This document shows, piece after piece, positions 19,101 through 29,413 of a stretch of 64,000 bases of DNA. The position numbers and the translations under genes are program-made. This DNA comes from Hirudo medicinalis. Taxonomy: Eukaryota; Annelida; Clitellata; Hirudinida; Hirudinidae. How positions within the stretch are numbered: the stretch's first letter is position 1; each line of letters begins with the position of its first letter. Location of the stretch: contig MPNW01000218.1 in NCBI GenBank assembly GCA_011800805.1, forward strand, positions 178,277 to 242,276. Reading direction: 5' to 3'. A model generated the notes under the pieces. That model was given only the letters and a program-made list of their open reading frames with translations, did no database searches and was not told where the DNA came from.

Positions 19101-20338
19101 ATGACGACGACGACGACGACGACGATGATGAAGCTGATGCTTCATTGCAAGGGAAACATCTTGGGACTAATAATGTTGGAACGATTGATGTTTCATCAGG
19201 ATTATTAAAAAACAAAAATTACATAATTACCATTTAAATGCCATTATTGAAATAATATATATATATATATTCTTCACAGTTATCATCATCATCAGCATCA
19301 TCATCATCATTATGAGATATGTATATATCTTCACAATCAACATCATCATCATCATCATCATCATCATTATGAGATATGTATGTATCTTCACAATCAACAT
19401 CATCAGCATCATCACGACCATAGATATCGGAATCCTTCCAAAGCAGCAAAGATGTACGATCTTCGAACCGGCATCTCGATGAAAAGAAATAATATCGATA
19501 AAAGAAAGAAATAACTCGATTAATTATCTCGCCAGCGATAGCGAGTAAAAATAGGAGAGATGATGAGGAGTTGGAAATGAGAGGGAGCAGGGATGTGCTT
19601 GTTTCCGATCGGATTTTTGTTTACGATTCAGGATCGGCAAGACGAATGGCTGACGAGGTGATGGATTACAATTCTTCAGTTATTGTTACATTTAACATCA
19701 TCGCCATCATTATTATTATTACGTTACAATAATATTTATTTATTATTACAATCGTTTTTAAAAATTTAAAAATTTATATTTACTTAGTTATTTACGTTAA
19801 AATTAATTGTATTATCATGACTGACAATGTTAAGAATTTTTGCCAAGATTATCAATATCATCATCATCATTGCCACCATCATGATCTTCAAAGTCGTCAT
19901 CATACCTGTGTGAGTTGTTTGACAGCATCGACCACTTGATTGTCGAAATTCCTCCCTTTGCCGAGACGGTTCTTATCTGAAAATATTGATTGTTAAAAAT
20001 TTAACTGAGTGACTGAATGAGTGAGTGGAGTGTGTGAGTGAGTGAGTGAGTGAGTGAGTGAGTGAGTGAGTGAGTGAGTGAGTGAGTGTGAGTGAGTGAG
20101 CGAGTGTGTGAGTGAGTGAGTGAGTGAGAGCGTGAGTGAGTGCGTGNCGTCTAGCCGCATGGTATGCGGTGATGAGTGAGTGAGTGAGTGAGTGAGTGTG
20201 AGTGAGTGAGTGAGTGAGTGAGTGAGTGAGTGAGTGAGTGAGTGAGTGAGTGAGTGAGTGAGTGAGTGAGTGAGTGAGTGAGTGTGTGAGTTAAACAAAA
20301 GTACCTCCAGCAAATCTCCAACCTCCCCTTGCGTCCAT
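10171..20338 (-). CDS. Unrecognised large serine-rich, mostly disordered protein (at least 5 exons)
   Basis: I do not recognise this gene. Two exons are clear: 10171-13932 (3,762 bp, one open frame of 1,253 codons plus stop) and 14016-14603 (196 codons). They are joined in phase 0 by an 83-bp intron. Further 5' I infer exons at 16583-16636 (or to 16661; encodes CDPSLCFGGG), 19906-19976 (NRLGKGRNFDNQ) and 20305-20338, the last holding a possible start MDARGGWRFAG. The phases 1 and 0 fit between these two, but the start of the 16.58-kb exon is uncertain. The protein is rich in Ser, Asn, Asp, Arg and Lys, with polar low-complexity blocks, acidic SDEED-type patches, basic clusters (NNPRRRRLKSLPGGRLYDW; KKSKKAKIR) and no membrane segment or signal peptide. 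Islands that look conserved are PGGRLYDWNTTHFFPD and, near the C-terminus, DFEFYQFYQTA. A cytoplasmic or nuclear scaffold is plausible, but no function is assigned. Confidence 0.6.
13933..14015 (-). other. Intron joining the two large exons of the unidentified gene
   Basis: Donor AAG|GTGATGGC (minus strand) and acceptor TTCACAG|GAACAAG, both phase 0. Splicing fuses ...LMHK to EQAQFLPKQG. The link is supported by an open frame on both sides. Confidence 0.75.
15545..15675 (+). mobile_element. tRNA-derived SINE
   Basis: Positions about 15550-15620 read like a tRNA: a GCCGATATAATCGTTGGTCG head, then a GATCTGAAGGTCGGGAGTTCGAATCCTG segment containing a perfect RNA polymerase III B box (GTTCGAATC) in a T-arm context. 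The anticodon arm is degenerate, and an ATG-rich, T-rich and A-rich tail follows, so this is a retroposed SINE rather than a functional tRNA. No target-site duplication was identified with certainty. Confidence 0.6.
16261..16437. mobile_element. Short hAT-like MITE (177 bp)
   Basis: The left end CAGGGCCGCCGAGA and the reverse complement of the right end, CATGGCCACCGAGA, match at 12 of 14 positions, a terminal inverted repeat of hAT type (CAG...). Flanking 8-mers GTCATCGT (16253-16260) and GTCATGGT (16438-16445) fit an 8-bp target duplication with one mismatch, although the flanks are themselves (ATC)-rich. The interior is G-rich and non-coding. Confidence 0.6.
16690..16965. repeat. (ATT/GTT)n microsatellites
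   Basis: Two imperfect ATT tracts (about 16700-16766 and 16905-16965) are separated by unique sequence. They create the long Asn or Ile frames seen on both strands, which I do not regard as genes. Confidence 0.8.
17000..19905. other. Large intron, AT-rich and repeat-rich, no exon recognised
   Basis: Besides the listed repeats there are (GGAT)n at about 18640-18725, its complement (ATCC)n at about 18820-18890, a GAT/GAC tract at about 19040-19135, and a block of about 60 bp repeated three times with (ATC)n at 19258-19440. A plus-strand open stretch at 17206-17594 has no recognisable homology. Confidence 0.5.
17755..18010. repeat. 30-bp AT-rich minisatellite
   Basis: Tandem copies of a 30-bp unit (AAGAAATAAAATAATAATTA followed by ATAATTAATC). 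About four near-perfect copies are followed by degraded ones. It is non-coding and lies within an inferred large intron. Confidence 0.85.
20015..20292. repeat. (GAGT)n tetranucleotide microsatellite, interrupted by an N
   Basis: Almost pure GAGT/GTGA repeat on both sides of a short unique island (CGTCTAGCCGCATGG...) preceded by a single N at about 20147. The true length is probably not resolved. It lies in the first inferred intron of the unidentified gene. Confidence 0.9.
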
Positions 20339-23300
20339 TGAAAGGAACGATCACTCAATGTAGAAGATTTTAGTGCTCAATTTAAAACAATCTGAAAACA
20401 AAATGGCCGGTAATGCATCGATAAATTCACTTGTTACATTTTTACGAAATCAACAAAAATATCTCAATGTTCTTGAATTGAGAGATAATTGAAAACTGCA
20501 GACAAAAATTTTTTTTATAAATTTATAACGTTTTTTACCTCTGGTAATTTTTATTACTACTATTATTATTATTATTATGTAACTATTTTTATTATAATCA
20601 TTATTATTATTATTATTCGTCGGGCTGTTGATAGACGGTACAAAACCTGCAAAAATATCTCAATTCAATCTCAAGGCAGCTGAAGTTACGATAAGAAAAG
20701 TAGAACTATGCCATGGAACAGACATTTAAGCAGATGATTATGAGGATGAAAATTATGATGACCTTGATCTTGGGATAATGATAAAGTCAAGGACGATGCC
20801 GAAGAAAGTTATAGTCAGGCCCAGCTCCGAGGGTCTTAAGTTCAAAACCTTCTCCGATCCATGGATTTNGAGGATGAAAATTATGATGACCTTGATCTTG
20901 GGATAATGATAAAGTCAAGGACGATGCCGAAGAAAGTTATAGTCAGGCCCAGCTCCGAGGGTCTTAAGTTCAAAACCTTCTCCGATCCATGGATTTTGCG
21001 AATCAAAGGCAAATAAAAGAGAGGGATAAACCTAATATCTACACCTTCAAAGAAGACAAGGCCAATCATTTTAAACACTCCCAACTGAATCATCATCACC
21101 AGGCACTTCGTATCTTGTACAATAAATACTAATCTACAAATAATGACTGAGGTCAATCAAGTACTAATGATGAATTAATGAATGTGAATGAGCACCGAAC
21201 TCACATACACACGTCAGCCCCAGTGTTCCACTACCCACCCACCCACCCATCCATCCATCCATCCATCATCCGACTCCATTAGTTGAGTGCAGCCGCATCG
21301 AATGGCATAAACAGGAGTATAAAGCCTGCCATCCCCGGGAATTGAACTCGGCCCAGAATGGAAGGTGAACTGAAAAATCCAGATTTGGAAAAAGATTGGC
21401 CAGCTGAGAATTGAAGTTGTTGAAGTTTGCAGTCGTTGGAAGAATAAGATAGGTGGAGAGAGGAAAAAAAAGAAATCAATGAAGTCATATTGCAACGAGC
21501 CAAGAGTCATTTGTACAGGCGAATGAGTAATCCAGTTGAATATTTTAATAATAAATGAAACCAAATGATTTTGGCAACTGAACAAAAAATTCAATGCAAG
21601 GCAACGATTTATTTATTACGAAAAGAAGGCAAGAAAAACACATCGCTTTAGAATGAAAAGTTGGCGAAATTTCTCAAGACGATTTCCCCAGCATCCTTTT
21701 GATATCCGATACGTCAGGCAGGCCATCAATAAAGAATCAGCCACCTACTTATGAGTACCGGAATACCAAAGTCTGACGATTCTACTTTCTCGAACGATAA
21801 CAAAGGCTTGAAATGTAAACTAACATTCGGTCATAAAATACTGGGGATTATTTATTTATGGAAGCCACTAGTATGACTGTGTTGAAAGCGTTACTGGTTA
21901 ACTAATGATGAACTAGCTAGCCTCTTGGATCAGTTTAGATGATCACATAGAATTATAACTTCCTTATTATTTGTAATATTATCACTAAGTTCACCAACAA
22001 CTTGGTCATCAAATATCGTCATCATCAGCAGCTCCCGCGATCATCATCGTCATCACAACCACGACCGAGATTCTTGATGAATCAAGGTTCGATTTCCAAA
22101 AAGACGTCTGTTTTCAATTACGAAATATTCTCAAAGCCAGGCTGAGCTGCGCAGTTTATCGAGCTATCGAGAATCAACACAAATCCCGTTAAATCTTCAA
22201 AATCTTCTGTCGGAAAAAAATTCAATGCTTTCTCATTTTGGATGTTAATCGATAAAATATGAAATGAAACGAGCTAAATTACTAAATTAAGAAGACGCAT
22301 GCAATCTATCACGTTTGTCTCTAACAAAAATCTGATTTTTTTAAATCACTTTTTTCGAAAAGCAAAGTGCCGTCTGAAAAAAACGCTTCTCCAGCAGACG
22401 ACTGCTTTGTTATTGCTATTGAAACTAAAAGTTAAATTTACAGTACCACATGAAAATGTAATTTAATAAATATAACTTTAAAACAGCCCCTTATCTGGTA
22501 AATTGTTCTCATTTGTTCAAATTTCGATTATATTTGCCAGTATTTTGTTCAATAATTTAGAAATGTCAATTACAATGCAACAAATCTTAAAACGACTCCT
22601 AATAAGAACCTATTTAACAATAAATATACATGTTACTATTGACTTATTAAAGGATTACATGATTAATGACACTCACCGATAAAACGAAAGGTATAAGAAG
22701 AAATTCAAAAGTCTGCAAATCTTGGAGTTGAACTCTGCAAGTTAAAATCCGTACTTCATTAGCTCAATTACCCGGTTTCTGCAATATGTTACTTAAGCTG
22801 TGCCTTACGGTATCTCATCAATTTAGAGAATTAAAACGAAAATATAAAAAATAAAAATGTTGTTAAAAAATGTGTTAAAAAATATTCAAATGAAGTATCC
22901 AACCGAAAGGCAAATTGTCACCCATCGTCTGATCTAGCGACGACGCATCAAGCTTTGGAGAAGCAACCCCTTTTTAAGCAGGGACCTCCTTTTAAGGAAC
23001 TCTACCTATTTTAATTGCGTCCTAATCTAAGAAAAATATCTAAGAAATAAATCACCATTTTGGTCTTGCAGATGGCAGACGACTAAGTGTTTGACGCGTA
23101 ACTCGGGTTCATAATGAATTACTTGGATTTTTTTGTCGAGAATCTCAAGTACTTAAGCTCTGAAAGATTTGCATCTCATTACCAAATTTCGATTTATCTT
23201 AATATTTTTACAGGCTCAACTTTTTCATCTGAAAAATTGATGAAGCTCTAATGTGACTGGAGTCAAAAGAGAACTTGTTAAACATTAAAACCAGGTTTTT

Positions 23301-25504
23301 ATTTAAATTACTCTCCCAAAAAAACAACAAAGATGACAATAAAATTGAAATAAAAATCGACACCATCATATTTATGCATAACAGTTTGGCTAGGATGGTT
23401 GTCATTAATAACACATGCCAATACCTAACAAAATTACTCTGATATGCAAAAAGATCTATCATGTACTTAGTGCTAAATGACACTTAACTCAAAAATGTCA
23501 TCGTCATCATCATCATCATCATTATCATCATTGTTAATATAGTTACTGAATGAAGGTGTAATTCTATTTCTAGATGCAACTAGAAACTCTTGTAAGGGGG
23601 TTTGATTATACGACAAAATGCTAGAGCAACGTCATGGTCAAGCGAATATCATGAACAAAGCCGGGAAAAATGAAAACCGGCCAGCTATTTCTCAGAGTAA
23701 AAATGAAATTGTACAAATTACGAACAAGGTTGTGGACTTGTGGGTGCTATTTCTACTCATTTAATGAACTAATCGTCGGAGGTAGACACAACCAGACAAG
23801 ACTAACGTCACCTGAATAATTGTTGAAAATGTCTAAATTATTTAATAAAGTCATTATTAGCAAAGTTCGGTTCGAATCGAGAAATTATCGTTCCAAATCT
23901 TCTAAACCACTCAAATTCACTTCAAGGGCCGAGTGAATTGACCGAACACCCAGAACGGCGCACGAAGGATGCAAAAATTTCGGGAGGCACGCATCACGAC
24001 CACAAAAAAGAGCGAGGAAACTTAGTCCGAAGAATTCAATCGATTAAAAAACTCGAACAAGTCTGCGTCGGAAAACTCGCTCGGTCGCTCCAAAATTCAA
24101 GTGTCGTCGGCAAGTGCCCCGTGCACGTGAGTCGGCAGTGAGACGTCTCGCTGGAAGAGGTTCGGTACTAGCTGGGATCACGAAACTTGAAACCCAAGCT
24201 CGATAGAAATCGAATGACTCGAGAAGGTAACATATGTTACCCACAGGGAAGTGGGACCAGACAAAAATAACTCATCCAGACCTAGCTTTTGTAGCATGAG
24301 TAAAGATTGAAATAATTTTGCGTGACTAAACATCGGTTTCTAAACATTACCTGAAGACTAGAACACAATCTCCTTGCAAAACAAAACTTATAAGAACAGC
24401 TAAAAGCAAAACCCAAACATAGAAGCTAACAAAGCAATACGTTAATAAAGCAAAATAACAAGAAGGGAATAATATCAAATGAAGTAACAAAATCCCTTTA
24501 TCCATATTTGACTAGCAAAACAAAGAGACAAAATGCAAGGTATGCCATGGAACAATGATGGAACATTCAACCTAATGGATCTGGTTGGCTTCCAATAACA
24601 AAAGAAGCAGACTATCATTCTAATTGGCCATGAAAGTTTTATAAACAATCACTTGTGCTCATGGTGTCCATGACTTGGTGTCTGTTTTCTTTCAAACAGA
24701 GCAACTGAGTCAACCATTTTTCTAACAATACCACATAATTAAAGAATCGAAATAAACAAAATGAGCCCAGAACACGTCCAAACCCGAAAGGGTCGACGAC
24801 GGCAGGAATTAATGTGAACGACATTAAGTCAACGATCGTAAAATTATGACATTCGGGCCAACGCAAAATCAAGACTGCAGAAAAGCAGTTAAGCACCACT
24901 ATAAATGGGAAACCGAGCAAAGGAAGGAAGAGAGTGAATAGAAAAACAGCATTCAAAATGGAATAGGATGCTTGGACAATAGAAAAGAGCAATGTCTGAG
25001 AATCTTGGTAACCGAGTGAAATTTAGAAAACAACGAAAAACGAGACCGTACACGTAAAAGCAAGCACGGATCGCGAACACCAACAGCCGCTTCTGAGAAT
25101 GAACATTCAGCAGGGAAAATTTATTGCATCAAAGTTACTCCCTTGCCGACAAACTCTCAATCCGACCTTGTGTTTGCACCTGCAAATTGAAATTCGAACA
25201 GAATTATCTGGAGAGGCTGCAGATTCAAACGAGGCCCGGAGAGGAAATTGTGCATTCGATCCCAGAGTTAACATTCTTGCATGATCTCACTGTGGCCGAT
25301 AGAAGGTAGCCTTTAAGGACAGTTTACAGTCTTTCAAAGATGGTCAACACCATCAGTAGATGAAATGTCCAATGAAATAGGAATAGAACATTCAAAAGCA
25401 ATAAACAAGCAGTTATTGACTATCTCTGAAGACCTGAGATTACCGACAGGACCTCACGTGTTGAGTGGGAATGGAGGGATTGACGGATGGACGTGCACTG
25501 AACT
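20339..25504. other. Gene-poor stretch, about 5 kb
   Basis: No conserved coding frame was found on either strand. The longest frames (24639-24992 on the minus strand, hydrophobic; 21214-21594 on the minus strand) are low-complexity and lack splice or homology support. A B-box-like tRNA motif (GTTCAATTC, minus strand) at about 21340 hints at an old SINE. The region presumably includes promoter sequence for the unidentified gene to the left. Confidence 0.4.
20742..20996. repeat. Perfect 127-bp direct duplication around one N
   Basis: Positions 20742-20868 and 20870-20996 appear identical base for base and are separated by a single N at 20869. Exact length 127 and perfect identity point to an unmerged contig overlap rather than biology. 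Confidence 0.9.
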
Positions 25505-27210
25505 TCATTCCGGTCGATTGAAGATCCAGGTGAGTATTGGAAGGAGTCTCACGTCGTGATTTAGAGGAAGATTCAGAAAAGGAGAGGGATAGGATATCAT
25601 GTTCTCAACACAATGTGTTTCTCTTTTGTCTTTTAGTTGAGACATTCTTGTAAAGAAATCACTTGGCTGACTTTTCGTCATATCTGTGGTTGATATAGAC
25701 GTGTTTGTTTCAAATCCAACCGAGTTTGCTTTTGTCTCACTCGTCATGAAACGAGGTTTTACGTGACCGCTCGGTGGGACATTCACAAAAGAACCAGATG
25801 CATTGCTTTCTGAACTGCAAGAAAATTTGTCATCCTGAGAATCCGGTGTCCTGAGAGCTTGGTGAGCAAGCTGAGAATCAGTCAAGGTCAATGGCACGTT
25901 CGATGCCAACTTCCGAAAGTTGTCCTCACCTGGCGACGTTGCAAACTTTGATTCTAAATCCGTCATCTCGAGAGACGCAAATCCTGAGTCGACCATAGAA
26001 TTCGCCTTCATGTGGAGCTCCAATGGGCTGCTGTCTGTTATTCCCTTAAAGTCAGTACTTTTAGAACGAGCAACATTTACTGGGCCAACCTTAAATTCCT
26101 CCTCTTTGCAAATTTGACTACTTGGAATCAAGGAAGGCACAAGATGAGGAGTTGGCAATTTGGCAGATTCCGAGGATGAATCAATCAAAGGTATAGAGTC
26201 TCCTGACTCACAGTTGCTTGGACTTTTCAATTCATCAAGACCATAACATCGTATTTTTGAGTCTAAATCATTATCAGTCTCACAAGATTTAATTGCAATA
26301 TTCGGGTAATCGTCCGAATGTTCATAAGCGGCTTGAAAATGTTCCTCTGGTATGACGTCCATTGTGTTGCCAGCCACATCTCTGGCCTCCTCAAAGCATT
26401 GCATTCCATTCAGATATTCGGAATCGGCAACGCTGTCAGTGCTGGAGCTGCTCTCAATTTCTTCAATGTTTGCCTCGTTAAAGAAATCTTCTGCCCTGAT
26501 TATTTTCTTGACAATGTCAACAGAGATCTCGTCCTCTTCTTCACCTCGCTCCTCATTCGACGACGACATTCCCAAATCTTCCTCATCCGACAAGCATTTT
26601 TCCCTCAGCAGCATCCCCATGACTTCATCGACATCATCCGAGTCACTCTCAGCAGAGAGATCATCATTTCCACAGAAATAATAATCATTAGGGTCATCCA
26701 TATCATCAATCCACTCACTCATCGATTGGTCGTCTTCATCATCAAACCCATCAAAGAGATCCATGTCATCCATCGTGGCTAGAGGTGCCACGAGGTCGAT
26801 AGAAGTGGAGTTGACAGTTTTCTTCATGACTATGATCGGCACATTGCTATAAAGTTCCCCCGTCATGTACAAATCCTCGTTTGTTTGGAGATACCTCTGG
26901 GAAAGTCTCTGCCTTCTTCCGATGATTTTCCTAAGGGGAGAACGGAGAGATGGAAGCGTCGTGAAATCATCGTTGAGAGGAATTGAAATGGTTTCCTCTC
27001 CATCTGAGAACACTTCAATGGTGTCTCTGAAATGAACCCGCCTGCTAATTATCTGGCTAACCTCGCCGCGGACGGAAAGCTTGATGTATCAGAATTATGC
27101 TCGGATCTGGTGCTAACATTTCTCTTCAAGTTTGACTTGTATTTGCACAGGTCATCGTAACGATCCAGCGTAGAATCTTGTGCAGCAACTATTGTTTCTG
27201 CGGATTCCAT
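25505..27210 (-). CDS. Acidic, Ser/Asp/Glu-rich protein with candidate PP1-docking motif; frame broken near 27070
   Basis: I do not recognise the gene. A single open frame of 502 codons from the first in-frame ATG (27013) ends at 25505 and extends upstream without ATG through VSQIISRRVHFRDTIEV. RRVHF followed by acidic residues fits the RVxF consensus used to bind protein phosphatase 1. A second frame just upstream starts at ATG 27210 in good context (MESAETIVAAQ) and runs into the region with a one-nucleotide phase difference. The natural N-terminus is therefore probably MESAETIV, joined by a missing base. The body has acidic runs (DDMDLFDGFDDEDD, SDEED, EERGEEEDE), many Ser-Pro sites, and no membrane segment. 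A 35-nt GT-AG intron would also restore phase but is shorter than any other intron here. PP1 regulatory function is an inference from the motif only. Confidence 0.6.
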
Positions 27211-27614
27211 GTTTCTCGGTTAAACTTTCATGCTTGCGGATGGGAAAAACGCATCAAGCCACTCCGCAGGATTTCGCATCAAACGATCGGCATTGATCAA
27301 ACCAAACTCTACAAAAACAAACTGCTACGATTCGGATGCCCTACATAAAATAATTGCAAAACTAAAACAAACACCAAGAACTTCCTTTCCAGCATGCATA
27401 GATCCATAGGTCGAATCGGCCCAATCAAACATTTAAACCTACTTTCGCTATTTCCTATTGGCTAAAATATTTCCATTCATAATTAACATTCTAAAAGTTG
27501 TGTTGAACTTGAAATAATGATTGTCTTTGCAACATTAATATTTATTGTCAAGAAAACTGTTTAGAAAAACTACCTTAAACAATTTTTATGTTAACTTAAT
27601 ATTGTATGCTAGAA

Positions 27615-28240
27615 CAGGGGTAGGCACCCTTATGATGATTTAGCGTGCCTGTGTTCTTGTAGGGTAGACCCTACATTATCCTATCCGCTCCACCATATTT
27701 TTTATATTCCCTTGGGATATACCGTGAATTTTGGGTTTTTTTTGTTTTTTTTTTGTTCAGAAATAAACGAGTAAGTGTTCAGGCGTTCGGACTTCATTGT
27801 GAGCTTAAAACAGCTTTCATGTGAAAAAAAAAATCTGCTCATAGGTATAAGTTGAGCCAAAAGCTGATAGAAAAGCAAATCCAACTTTTTTTTTAAACAG
27901 ATGAATGTTAACAACAACTGAAAATAGCAGCTGATTTTTCAAAACAGTTTCCTTCTAGAGTTTTCCGCCATTTCATAAATGTTGATGTTTTAAATTCAAT
28001 ATGCTACATTTCAAAATCATCAATATCCAACCACCCTAAAAGATCCAGATCTAATTGGATGATGGTGAGATGAAGCAAGTCTGGTTTGATAAGGTACGAC
28101 ATTATAGGTTCATGAGTTTAGAAGTCTACTTCTGTTTGCGAACTCTTCTTTGAGTGTTACTTTTATTTTTAAACGATTAAAACGATAGCCGCCTTATTTT
28201 TTATTTTTGTCGGTCTTCCGCCTTAGGTTGCCGACCCCTG
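27615..28240. mobile_element. Non-autonomous hAT-like DNA transposon (626 bp)
   Basis: The left end CAGGGGTAGGCACCCTTA and the reverse complement of the right end, CAGGGGTCGGCAACCTAA, form a terminal inverted repeat of the CAGGGGTCGGCAACC type widespread in hAT elements. Flanking 8-mers TGCTAGAA and TTCTATAA agree at 6 of 8 positions, consistent with an old 8-bp target duplication. A 71-codon minus-strand frame inside (27702-27917) might be a transposase remnant but shows no catalytic motif. Confidence 0.75.
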
Positions 28241-29413
28241 TTCTATAACAGTAAACTGTTACTTGGTGAGGCCTATTGAATGAATAAAGCTTTGAATGAG
28301 TGCTATGTTTTGACATTCAAACTTATTTTTTATGATAAATATGAAAAATTGAGCAATTGAGCAATATTTTACAATAAAAAAATGTGTATTTCATTTTATG
28401 ATAAATTTAAATTTATGGAACGATAAGTTTAAAATCTTCTGCCAAACTAATTGTATTTAACAGGCAACTAATTTAGTCAAGAAAACTTTAATACATTCAC
28501 ATAAATTATTCCATATTTAGCATGAAAATGTCAAAGCATGTTTACAGCTACTAAATTACTTACAACTATTGCTGATCCTTTGAGTAATAGCATCTATAAT
28601 TAGCACTTTTGGTTATTTTGGTTATTTTTGAAATTCACTTATAGGTAGCAGGAAATGCTAATCCTGTAAAACTGAAATCACGGCTCAAATTATCATTTAC
28701 TTTTACGACAACTCTTAAAATCCCAATATATTTACTAAATAATATATTTAAAATATGTTATTTCTAAATAACATGTTATTACTAAATAATATACTAAATA
28801 ATATATTTAAAATATGTTATTTAAGGACTCAAACTACATATCTGAAGAATTAAAAAGGAAAGTCGGTTTCACATGACTAATTATGAGACTGACAGTGGAG
28901 CAATTATGACCAAAAATAATGGGCCAAGTCTGCAATATCTGATGAGTAAACTGCAGCAGAGAGTTACTAATATCACGTGATAAATAATTGAGTGACATTT
29001 GGAGGTAGTAAGTAATTATTAAAAGTGAATGGAGTCATTACTTCGGTTATTATTGACATCGACTCGACTATATATTCAAACATCGTTCTCGACTTTCCAA
29101 AGAGAAAGTTATTTCAAAGGTGATTATAATGTCATTTCAAAGTGCTCATTATTAATACGGCTGCAATTTATAATTATTAAATTATAACAGAGCAATAAGC
29201 ATTTATTGCCAGATATTTGCCTTTAAAAGAGTGAAACCGAGGCTATTTATTTTCTCTCTTCACTTGTGGCGCAAAATAAGGTTAGAGATGCAACCTATTT
29301 TTTAAATACATAAAGTATTTATTCACATTTTCAATCTTAATTAAATCATAAATATTAAAATGCTAAGGTTCTTGTAATGGATTTCATTTTATTATTTTGT
29401 TATAAGTTCAGCT
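28241..29413. other. Intergenic, AT-rich
   Basis: No gene is seen. Around 28735-28830 there is a short duplicated, partly palindromic TTTAAAATATGTTATTT block. The 5' flank of the RING gene lies at the right end. Confidence 0.5.

Noticed and set aside
19993..20358. Repetitive Thr-His-Ser-Leu protein
   Set aside because: Pure translation of the (GAGT)n microsatellite.
24639..24992. 117-codon hydrophobic minus-strand frame
   Set aside because: The T-rich strand of A-rich non-coding DNA gives hydrophobic translations; no family, promoter or splice support.
26318..26782. 154-codon plus-strand frame
   Set aside because: Antisense shadow of the acidic minus-strand gene.
27065..27105. 35-nt GT-AG intron in the acidic protein gene
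   Set aside because: It restores phase, but it is far below the other introns here (smallest about 59 nt) and would remove the RVHF motif. Kept only as an alternative.
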